The notes under the pieces were generated by a model that was given only the letters and a program-made list of their open reading frames with translations, ran no database searches and was not told the origin of the DNA. A program made the translations under genes and the position numbers. DNA of 47,830 nt from contig JAJYVF010000037.1 in NCBI GenBank assembly GCA_021792135.1, forward strand, positions 1-47,830, in the 5' to 3' direction. How positions within the stretch are numbered: the first letter of the stretch is position 1; the number at the start of each line of letters is the position of its first letter. Shown here piece by piece: positions 25,402 to 35,000 of this stretch. Origin of the DNA: Acidobacteriota bacterium (GTDB lineage: Bacteria > Acidobacteriota > Terriglobia > Terriglobales > Acidobacteriaceae).

Positions 25402-28248
25402 ATGGGACGCCCTCGTTTGCTTTGCGTTCATCTGCCGCTGCAGGTTCTGGCTGTGGCTTGCGGGGCATTGCTCTTCGCCGCCGGGATTGCCGGCTGTAGC
25501 GACCGCAGCAACATGACTGTCGCTCCCGTGACTCCACTCTCGATTACTACCTCGTCACTACCGGCAGGCCAGGTTGGCGCAGCCTATCGTGCCGTGCTGA
25601 CGGCGACCGGCGGCACGACACCCTATAGCTGGGCCCTCGCCACCGGCGCCCTGCCGGTCGGATTGTCCATCAACGGGTCAACTGGAACCATCAGTGGCAC
25701 TCCTTCCGCGCCCGTCGACTCCGCGACTGCCACCTTTTCGGTCACCGACGCCAGCAGCCCCGTTCAAAGGAAATCCGTCAGCCTGACGCTGACAATCGCC
25801 GCAGCCCCTCCACCTCCACTGACCATTGCGCCCATCACGCTGCCAGCGGGCAAGGCAGGCGTACCCTACACCGCGACGCTGACGGCGACCGGCGGCACCG
25901 CGCCGTACGCCTGGGCTGTCACCAGTGGCTCCCTGCCTGCCGGGCTGTCACTCAACGCTGCGACCGGCACAATCAGCGGCACGCCGACCGTTGCCGTCAG
26001 CGCAGCTGCGCTCATGCTGAAAGTGACTGACTCCGGCAGCCCCGCTCAGAGCCAGTCGGTCAGCCTCACCCTGACGATTGCCGCACCCACCCTATCCCCC
26101 CTGGCGATCACCTCGACCGCGGTGCCCAAGGGTCAGGTCGGGACGAGCTACAGCGCCGCGCTTACCGCTACCGGCGGAACAGCACCGTACACCTGGACGG
26201 TGACCGGCGGCACTCTGCCTGTCGGGCTCACCCTGAACTCCGCGACCGGAACCATCTGCGGCGTTCCGATGGCCCCCGCCGGCGAAGCAGGACTCACCCT
26301 TACCGTCACGGATTCCGGCAATCCTGCCCAGAGCAAGTCGATCAGCCTTACGCTGACAATCTCTTCTGCTGTCATCACGGTCTCCGTGTCCCCCATGCGC
26401 GCGGGGCTTGCAGTCGCTCAGAATCTTGCTATAACCGCGACCACGAATGACGCCGCCGGCGTCAGCTGGTCGGCCAGCGGCTGCAGTGGCAACGCATGTG
26501 GCACCTTCTCCGCAGCCATCAGCTCAGGCGGCGCACCTGTTACGTATACCGCCCCGGCTGCCGCGGGGCTCTACACCATAACCGCAACCAGCATCAGCGA
26601 TGGATCGGCATCGGCGTCTGTCGCTCTTTTCGTCACAGATCTGGCAGGCGTGCTGACCTACCACAATAATCTCTCCCGCAATGGGGCAAACACGCAGGAA
26701 TACGCGCTGTCGAAGTCGACCGTGACGACCTCGACATTCGGCAAACTCTTCTCCTGCACAGTCGACGCGGCGATCTACGCGCAGCCCCTCTGGGTTCCCA
26801 ACCTCACCATCGGGTCGGCGAAGCACAACGTAGTCTTTGTCGCCACTCAGAATGACAGCCTGTATGCTTTCGACGCCGACAATAATACGTCTCCCTGCGT
26901 TCCGCTCTGGCACGCCAGCCTGCTGGATGCCGCGCATGGTGCGACTCCGGGCGAAACCTCTGTGCCGGCGTCGGTCGTTGACGGTTCCAGCGCTGGTGGT
27001 TCCGGCCTCGCCGACATCGCTCCGGAGATTGGCATCACCGGCACTCCCGTCATCGATCCGACGACTAATACTTTGTATGTCGTTTCGAAGTCCTGGCTTT
27101 CCTCAACTTCTTCTGCCTATCAGCGGCTGCACGCGATCGACCTGACGACCGGCAATGAGAAATTTTCCGGACCTGCAACCATTGCTGCCACTTACCCCGG
27201 GACCGGGGATGGCAGCACCAATGTTAGTTTTCTCGCGCTCAGAGAAAATCAGCGCGCCGGCCTTGCTCTTTCGAATGGCGTGGTTTACATTGCCTGGGCT
27301 TCGCACGGGGATACCCCGACTTATTATGGGTGGGTCATCGGATATAATGCGGCCAATCTTTCTCAGGTAAGCGTGTTCAGCGACACCCCGAACGCCGGAT
27401 ATGGCGGGATCTGGATGAGCGGAGGCGCCCCTGCGGTGGATGCGTCCGGCAATCTCTATGTCACCACAGGCAATGGAAACTTCGATGCGAACAGTTCATC
27501 GGCCCCGAATAACGACTACGGAGACTCGTTCCTGCAGCTGACCAGCGGGCTCCAGGTCACACAGTACTTTACGCCCAGCGATCAGCAGTCGGACAACATC
27601 AACGACAACGATTTCGGCTCCGGAGGCGCCGTCGTCCTGGCCGACTTGCCGGCCAATGGCAGCAACCCCACACACCTGGTCATGGGTGGCGGCAAGGATG
27701 GGGTTCTCTATGTCCTGAATCGTGATCTTATGGGTGGCCTCGGCGATACGAACGCCTGGCAAAAAATCAGCCTTAACCTCGGTATCTTCGCGACCGGCGC
27801 CTTCTGGAACTCCACTTTCTACCTGGCCCCGTGGAAGGGAACACTCGAGGCTTTTTCTCTTAACGCAGCGACCGCCCAGTTGACGCAGATATCCGGCGCT
27901 AAGGTCCCGGTGTTCCCTTTCCCTGGCGCCACACCCTCGGTTTCCTCCATGCCCGACAACAGCAACGGCATCGTCTGGGCCCTGGACGACAGTCAGTATT
28001 GCACCCCCCAATCCCCGGGCTGTGGCCCGGCAATTCTGTATGCCTACGATGCGGGGAACCTCGCCAATGAACTCTGGAGCAGCGCGCAGGGTACCGGTAA
28101 CTCTGCCGGCAATGCTGTGAAGTTCACGGTTCCTACGGTCGCCAACGGGAAGGTGTACGTGGGCACCCGAGGCAACAACACGGGCGGACCGGACAGCAGT
28201 ACCAGCATTCCCGGCGAACTCGACGTGTACGGTCTGTTGCCCAACTAA
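25402..28248 (+). CDS. Lipoprotein with three He_PIG Ig-like repeats and a PQQ-like beta-propeller
   Basis: Predicted 948-residue surface or periplasmic lipoprotein. The signal peptide ends in a lipobox IAGC (Cys32). Three Ig-like repeats of 94 residues (He_PIG type, with LTATGGT, GLS/TLN and TGTIxGxP) cover about 46-323. An Ig-like linker follows and, from about residue 420, a quinoprotein-type propeller: LTYHNNLSRNGANTQE, VVFVATQNDSLYAFDAD, HLVMGGGKDGVLYVLNRD. The propeller probably acts as a binding scaffold; no PQQ ligand residues could be confirmed. The ATG at 25402 has CGGAG at good spacing. It is co-directional with the large operon that follows 222 bp later. Confidence 0.82.
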   Translation: MGRPRLLCVHLPLQVLAVACGALLFAAGIAGCSDRSNMTVAPVTPLSITTSSLPAGQVGAAYRAVLTATGGTTPYSWALATGALPVGLSINGSTGTISGTPSAPVDSATATFSVTDASSPVQRKSVSLTLTIAAAPPPPLTIAPITLPAGKAGVPYTATLTATGGTAPYAWAVTSGSLPAGLSLNAATGTISGTPTVAVSAAALMLKVTDSGSPAQSQSVSLTLTIAAPTLSPLAITSTAVPKGQVGTSYSAALTATGGTAPYTWTVTGGTLPVGLTLNSATGTICGVPMAPAGEAGLTLTVTDSGNPAQSKSISLTLTISSAVITVSVSPMRAGLAVAQNLAITATTNDAAGVSWSASGCSGNACGTFSAAISSGGAPVTYTAPAAAGLYTITATSISDGSASASVALFVTDLAGVLTYHNNLSRNGANTQEYALSKSTVTTSTFGKLFSCTVDAAIYAQPLWVPNLTIGSAKHNVVFVATQNDSLYAFDADNNTSPCVPLWHASLLDAAHGATPGETSVPASVVDGSSAGGSGLADIAPEIGITGTPVIDPTTNTLYVVSKSWLSSTSSAYQRLHAIDLTTGNEKFSGPATIAATYPGTGDGSTNVSFLALRENQRAGLALSNGVVYIAWASHGDTPTYYGWVIGYNAANLSQVSVFSDTPNAGYGGIWMSGGAPAVDASGNLYVTTGNGNFDANSSSAPNNDYGDSFLQLTSGLQVTQYFTPSDQQSDNINDNDFGSGGAVVLADLPANGSNPTHLVMGGGKDGVLYVLNRDLMGGLGDTNAWQKISLNLGIFATGAFWNSTFYLAPWKGTLEAFSLNAATAQLTQISGAKVPVFPFPGATPSVSSMPDNSNGIVWALDDSQYCTPQSPGCGPAILYAYDAGNLANELWSSAQGTGNSAGNAVKFTVPTVANGKVYVGTRGNNTGGPDSSTSIPGELDVYGLLPN
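25537..26370 (+). repeat. Three tandem 282-bp repeats coding Ig-like domains
   Basis: Units start at about 25537, 25819 and 26101. Each encodes the same order of motifs. DNA identity is highest around GACGGCGACCGGCGGCAC in the first two units, while the third is more diverged (ICGVP in place of ISGTP). Such repeats can vary in copy number by recombination. Confidence 0.75.
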
Positions 28249-28283
28249 TCCCGCCAGACAAGAAAGTACCATTCGGGACCCGC

Positions 28284-28373
28284 TAAGTCTGCATTGTCCG
28301 AATATTCGGACAGCCGGTAAGTAGTTGTGCCTGTAAACCGATTTACGCCACTTTTCGAAATCCGACAGACTTA
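28284..28373. promoter_or_regulatory. Nested inverted-repeat element upstream of the giant operon
   Basis: TAAGTCTG (28284-28291) is matched by CAGACTTA (28366-28373). Between them lie a perfect 18-bp palindrome, TGTCCGAATATTCGGACA (28295-28312), the dyad GTAAA-CCGA-TTTAC (28333-28346) and TTTCGAAA (28353-28360). As RNA this could fold into a closing helix with internal hairpins. As DNA the palindrome would suit a dimeric repressor, and the outer repeats could be ends of a small mobile element. Confidence 0.5.
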
Positions 28374-28402
28374 CCGCTCCGCATCAGAGCCGGAAAATTC
28401 TG

Positions 28403-28431
28403 TTGCGCGACGTCACCGCCGGTGGTAGGCT
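28403..28431 (+). promoter_or_regulatory. Candidate promoter of the six-gene operon
   Basis: TTGCGC (28403-28408), a 17-bp spacer and TAGGCT (28426-28431) form a weak housekeeping-type promoter 40 bp before the first start codon. Each hexamer matches consensus at about half its positions, so this is tentative. Confidence 0.25.
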
Positions 28432-28470
28432 CTGCTGCACGTTTCCGGGGCCAGGTTTACGAGAGAACTT

Positions 28471-29076
28471 ATGGTCCTCCCCATCGTGTTACTCATTCTC
28501 GCGATTGTCCTGTTACTCGCGATTCTTCTGCTGCTCCTCAATCTGCGCAGCGAGATGCAGGGCACAGGCACCGGAGGTACCGGCGGAGGAGGCACAGGCG
28601 CGACCATCCCGAATCAGATTCCAGGGACAGCTCTGGCCGCCTGGCTTGGCCCTCGACTCGCAGGAACTCCACTCAGCGGATCCACCTCCGTTTCTACCCC
28701 GCAGACCGTGGTGTGGGTGGATAGCGGAGGTGAAGTTCTGGTACATCTCGACAGCCTGGCCACGCAGATTGTGGACCAGACTGTACTCGTTTCCATCGAT
28801 CTGGAATGCGACCAGACCGGGAGAACCCCGCTGGTCGTCGCCTTGTCGCTGGGTCAGGACGCGCAGGGCGGGTTAGTCGCCGCTACGGATCAGTTTCCCC
28901 GGGGAAACGGAGCGCTGGCAGCACGCTGGGGCGCGATACTCCAGGCTGCGGTGTGGAACGCATTTCTTTCTCTTGCCAACGATCATGCAACGGAACGGGG
29001 TATGTCTCCTGTCGCTGTTGTTATAAGAAGCGGAAACCTTCAGCTCGAAACCGGGCCAGCGTTGAAGATCGCGTAG
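28471..29076 (+). CDS. Single-pass membrane protein with glycine linker, unknown function
   Basis: Predicted 201-residue protein. Residues 3-23 are almost purely Leu/Ile/Val/Ala and form one N-terminal membrane anchor. The next residues (NLRSEMQ) are followed by a Gly/Thr-rich spacer at about 31-48. A soluble domain follows, with VVWVDSGGEVLVHLDSLATQ and LVVALSLGQDAQGG. I recognise no family. It is the only clear membrane segment in this operon, so it may tether the other products. GAGAG lies just upstream of the ATG. The next gene starts 6 bp after its stop. Confidence 0.75.
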   Translation: MVLPIVLLILAIVLLLAILLLLLNLRSEMQGTGTGGTGGGGTGATIPNQIPGTALAAWLGPRLAGTPLSGSTSVSTPQTVVWVDSGGEVLVHLDSLATQIVDQTVLVSIDLECDQTGRTPLVVALSLGQDAQGGLVAATDQFPRGNGALAARWGAILQAAVWNAFLSLANDHATERGMSPVAVVIRSGNLQLETGPALKIA

Positions 29077-29082
29077 GCAGCC

Positions 29083-32000
29083 ATGAACGTCGCCAGCTTC
29101 CTGGGCCCGGAAATCCTGGATGTCGCGCAGGCGCTCGGCCTGGTCGACGGCAGCGGAAATCTCTCGCCTTCGTGGTTTGAGGATCCGGTCGGACATCTCA
29201 GCCAGGCCCTGACAAACGCAACTCAGCGGCAGGCTTTGCTTGCTCTGCTGGACCAGATTGTTCCGTCCCAGACTGTTCCCGGAGCGCCGAGTGGCGAGAA
29301 GTGGCATCCCCTGCTGGGTACGCAGGCCACCGGCAACGTTTATCTGACCGTTAACGATTCTCCCAGCGGCCAGACCGGAGCCATCGCCATCGGCATCGGC
29401 GCGCAATACCAGGCACTCGCTTCGCCCGGAGTTTCCATACTGCTCGAGCTGCCCGTTGCATTCGTGAGCGGCTCTTCCTTTTCGCTAATCGCCTTCACCC
29501 AAACCGGTGAGCTGTCTTTATCTGTTGCCGTCGATCTCAACTGGACCCAGCCGGCCAATCCCATCGGTCTCAGCACCCTGTCTGCCGCGCTCCTCTTCGC
29601 GCCGCTCGCAGCGAATCCTGTCGCAGATTTCGAGGTCACACTGGAGGGGCTCGATCTCGACGGGAAAGGCAGTCACGATGTCACGCTCGGCCCCGGCGAC
29701 TTCGGCAGCGAAGCCGCGAATCTCCTCATCGGACTGATTCACGCAGAACTGCAGCAGATCCTCGCAACCGCTTCGGGCGAGGCACAGGTGGTTGCGGCGA
29801 ATCTGCCCGCATTGCTGGGCCTCACCGGGGACTTGCCGCTCTTCCCGTTCACAACCCTGGCCACGGATCCAAAGGCGCTCGTCGGCTGGCTGCGGTCTTT
29901 GACCACCGGCACCCCTGCCCCGCTCACCGGCTGGCTCGGCAATCTTGCTGCCTTGCTGGGCGCTCCCATTCCCGCAGGCCACTCGATCCCAACCGTTACC
30001 ACCACGGTCAGCGGCTCGACAACGACGTGGTCAGTGCCGGTTATCGCACTCGACAGCAATTCCTCGCTGCTGCTGACGCTCGCGCTTGCTCCCACAGCCG
30101 ACAAAGTGACGCCCCAGCTCAGCGTGGGACTGGGAGTGAATCTCGTGCCCGGCGCGTCGGGTCCCGTCAGCGTGGCCGCAGAGATGACGGTCCTGACCAT
30201 GCCGCTGGCCGGCTCCCTGCAACCGGCAGCTTTCCCCAATGGGAACATCACGGTCAGAGCTCCGGCGGATTCCACGGCGAAGCTGGTGCCTCCGGGCGGC
30301 GTCTTTTCTGCCGACTCGCTCGAGGCCGGTTTCTCGTGGAATGGCTCTACGCTCCAGCCGCTTCTCGAGCTGACCAATGTGAAATTGAACGGCTCCGGTC
30401 CCTACGCCGTAATCGACCTCACGGATGCCAACAACGTTGTTGCAGCGGCGAGCAATGCCGTCGCCAGTACTCTCAACCAGGCACTCGGCAGCGCAGGAGC
30501 AGGCACACACCTGGCCGCACTCGTGGGGCTCGTGGAACCCCTGGCCGACAGCAGTGCGCCGCTTGTCGATTTTGGTCAGCTGGTCAGCCATCCCACCGCA
30601 GCCATTGCCACCCTGCATCGAAGCGCTCTGCTGAGCAGCACGCATCCCTGGACGAATTACTTCCAGGAACTGGTCCATCTGCTGGACCTTCCCGGCCCGG
30701 TCGCGGGCTCAGGGACTACGGCCTCCCCCTGGAGCGCGGCGATCGCGACAGCAGGACCGCTCTCCCTTAATCTGGTTGCCTGGAATGCGCAGACTTCCGG
30801 CAACAGCGCCGACCCGCAGATGCTGCGAATCGGGCTCAGTGTTGCAGCGGCGACCGCGGCGTCCTCATCCTTCACTGCGTCCACCTCCTGCACCATCGAG
30901 ATTCTCTCGGCGGATCTGGTCGCGCAGGGGAGCAATACCGTTCGCATCCTCGGCGGCTATCACGCCAGCGCATCCATCACGCCGGGGTCCCTGCCGGAGG
31001 TCGCCGGAATCACCGCGCAGATTCAGACCATCACCGCCGGTTTTGATCTGATCCCCGGATCGGCGCCGGCTGTGCAACTCGCCCTCGACGGCGTAAGCGT
31101 CACCACGCCCGCCGGAACCGTGCAGGTGCCTTCGCTTAGCTTCCCCATGCCCGCAGGATTCGATCTGTCCAGCCCCGCAGCGCTGGGCATCAGCGCGGCA
31201 CAGCTGGAACAGGTGGTCCTGGCTCTGCTGGCCGGCGAGCTCAGCAGCGCCCTTGGTCCCTCTGGGCTCAGCTTTGCCGCCCTGCTCGGCGCCGCTCCGG
31301 GCGCCACGGGTCTGCAGACGGATTTTCCGGCCCTCGCCGGTGCTGCGGGATCCCTCTTCACCGATCCGGTTTCGGCCTGGCGTTCCTGGCTGGGCAGCGT
31401 GGCCGCCGGTCTCTCTTCGGATGGAACGGCCTTCATCGGAGGCATTGTTCCGTGGATCGCGGGCCTGGTTTCCGCAAATCCTCCTTCGGATTTGTCCTCG
31501 CCTCCCGATGCCTCCATCTTCAGCGGTTCCGGGACCTATGCCGACCCGTGGAGCATCCCCATCGGCGGCGGCAGTTCCGCGGCATCCGCCTTGCTGTGGC
31601 TCGAACCGGATGGCCCCCTCAGCGAAGCCGCCACCGTTGCGGGAGCAATTACTGCTGTGCCCGATCTTCCTTCGCTGGTCACGCTGATAGCGCAGTACCC
31701 GCGCTATCTGGGCGCACTTCCGGATGGGCTTTCCCCGGCGACCCTGGCTTCCGGCCTTGAATCGCTTTCCAGCTATCTTGCCTCCGGCGATGGTGTGGTA
31801 CCGCTAAGTTCGCAGCAGCCCGCCGCAGCCGGATGGTCCACCGGAACGGCGATCACCGCCGCGCATCCCGATCAACCTTTGGACTCTTCCGCATGCACGC
31901 AGATTCTCGCTCAGGTCGATGCCTGGGCCGCGCCGGGCACCAACCGCGCCATTCTGCTGCTGGGACCCGGGTTCTCCGATCACGCAATCTGGAACACTCT

Positions 32001-35000
32001 GCTCGCCCAGCAGGAGAGCGCGCATCCGGGGTCCACCAATGCAGCCGCCACGTTCAACCTCCGTGTTCCGGGAGTCGATCCGGCCTCCATCGATCTGCGC
32101 GGCATCACCGTAGTCGCCGACTACTACACGGCCGATCTCTACGATGACGGCAGCGGCAATCTTGCTTCGCTGACCAGCCAGATCGGGCCCGTCATTGCAC
32201 GCATTCTCGCCCTCAAGCCGGGGGCTGCGATCATTCTCGCCGCGCACTCCACAGCGGGTGTCGCGGCTCGCGCCTATGCGCAGGCCAACAGCACCCAGCT
32301 GAAGGGGATCATCACCCTGGGGACGCCGCACCTCGGGGCTGCGCTCACGCCACTGACCGACAGCGCCACGGCCGAAGCCGTGAGATTCCTTATCAACCTG
32401 CTGCCTTCCGGTGTTGCAGCCGGTCCGCTGCATGATGCGCTCCAGCATCTAAGGAGCGCCCTCGACAGCTATCTGCCGGCAGCCTCTGCAGGCCAGCTGC
32501 CGCAGGCGTGGCCTTATCCCATCGGCAGCTTTGCAGGTGCGGCCGGCACAGACACAGGCGGCGTGCCGGTGCTGGCGCTTGGCGGGCAACTGACAGAAGA
32601 CCTGCTCGGTGCCCTGACCACCGCCATTGCTGCGCAGCTCGCAGCCTTTACTGCGCAGGCACCCACGGCGATTGGTTATGGAGCCCGCGTCGCGCTGAAT
32701 CTCGGACCCGACAGCGGCGTACACAGCGAGATGACAGTGCGCCTCGACACTGGTCGCTTCGCGTGGAATTCCGCCACTCCTCCGCCGCCGCGCCCGGCGC
32801 AGGCGCTCACCGTTACCTGCACATTGCTGGAAGAGGGCGGCTGGCTGGCAGGCGGACCGCTCTCATGGAACGGCCCTGGGACAGCCCTCACCGACATTCG
32901 CGTGCGCAGCGCCCGCTTTGGCGCGGTCGTGGCCCAAACCGGCAGCACGCTCACTGCAACGCCCTTTGCGACGCTGACGGATGCCGCATTCCACAGCCCT
33001 GCCAGCGCGTCTGTTCCGTGGGGCAACGCGCAGCTCTCCAGCCTCTTCGGCAGTGTGTTCGCGCAGATCGCCTCGCCTGCGCCGGCAAGGGGCACATCGC
33101 TGGCAACCCTGCTCTCCGCGCTGGAGGCGCTGGGCGTGGTCGCGGTCGATTTCAGCGGAGCGCTCGCGATCTCCGCCGACGCCATCACAGCCCTTCAGGC
33201 GGATGCCCTCACTTTCCTCGCCGGCAAAGTGCAGTCGACGCTGTCTTCGGCGCAGATCCCGGGCTTCACGGCTTCCGGAAGTGCCTGGACCTATACGATC
33301 CCCGGATTGCCGCTGCAGGCGGTCATTTCCACCTCTCCCGCCAGCTTCGGAATCGAGACAGTTTCCTCCGCCGGAGGCCTGGCGGTGGCCGGCAGCGTCG
33401 CGCTGAACTTCTCCGCCGCGCTGGCACTCGCGAATCTTCAGCCCACGCTTTCCGCGTCGCTCACGCTGGGTTCGGCGACCCTCACGTTCAGCAACGGATC
33501 GCTGAGTCTCGCTGTGCCTCCGGCGCTGCCTGCCCTGCAGCTGTATCCGCTTCCCGTTACGGGCAACATCCTCAGCGCCTTGAATGCCTCGGTTCCTCTG
33601 CTGTTGCTTGATAGCCTGGGCTCCGCCGCCCTCAGCGCGGTGGCCGGTCCGGGCTACACCGTCTCCGGTCTCCTCACGTTCCTCCAGAACCCCGGAGCAT
33701 GGATCGTTGGAACCAGCGCGCTGGGCGATGGCACAGTGCTGGATCCCGCAAAGCTCAACCAGCTGTTTGCGAAGTTCGGAATGTTGCCATCCGGGATCAC
33801 GCTGACAGCCTCCGGCAAGGATCCCACGACCATTTCTCTCGCCAACAGCACGCCCATCGGCGGCCTGCTGACCATCGCTCTCGGCGTAGCTATCGACCGT
33901 ACCCGTCACCTGGCTCCCTCTGGTACCGTTACGATCCAGACGAACCTCAAGGGCGGCACATGGCCCAACGTGGGCGTCACGTTTGGGGTCAGCTCCACCG
34001 GGATCACCCTCGCTGTCACACCTGGGGGGGGTGCCCAGCCGATCCAGTTGCTGCCGACCTTCAGCGGATCGGCGACATTTGCCGCTGCCGCCGAGGCCCC
34101 GCTTCCGGCGGCGCTGGACGGCCTCATCAGGGAACTGGCGCCGAATCCCGCATCCCCGCCAGCTCTCGTCAAACTGGCGCTGGAAGTAGCTGCGGCTCTC
34201 GACATCTACGATTCCGCCGGGGGTTTCGCCGCGCACACCGCGCAGCTGACCGCGATGCTCGATGGTTCGTGGTTTACCTCGCTGGGCTCCACGGTGCGCA
34301 ACGCGTTCCTCACCAGCGCGGCCACGTACTTTAACGACGCCAGTTCGCCGCTCCACAGCCTGCTGCCTGGCACGATATCCACTTCGGGGACCACATTGAA
34401 GTGGACCTTCCCCATCCCCGGTGGCATCGGCTCCGGCAATCTCTCCCTCGAAATAGGCTGGGACAATTCCGGCCCGGCAATTCAGTTTGCAGCCAGCGCC
34501 GTGCAGCTGAGCGCGGCACCGCTTTCGATCGACACGACTCTCGGATTCGCCTCGGGTAGCTTCACCGTCGGGATCGGCCTCGGCATTTCGCTCGAGGACG
34601 CGCTTGGCATTAGCGTCGTCCCCGAGCTGAACTTCGGCGTGACCGGCAGCACTGTATCCATGACGCTGCTGCCGCTGGGCACCGGCACCGCCAGCACCCT
34701 GTCTCTCCGGCTGTTGCCCTCGCCCTCCTTCACCTTCTCGCAGTCGGCGCCCGGACAGATCATCGCTGGGTGGGGCATTCCTCTGGTCGCGGAACTGCTG
34801 ATCAATGCCATTGGCACAGAGTTCACGCAGCCGCTGTGGAATGGTGGTCCCACCATCGCCACCACCCTCGAGAAGGCGCAGATCGTCGATAACCCGTCTG
34901 CGCAGCATTACAAACTGCACACGCCGCTTGCATCCGTGCCCACCCTGCTGGGCAACATTGCCGCCGCGCTTTCGCCGGTGACCATCACGCTCAGCACGAA

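Noticed and set aside
25537-26370. Repeats considered as a CRISPR array or satellite
   Set aside because: Units are 282 bp, in frame, and encode recognisable Ig-like domains without spacer structure.
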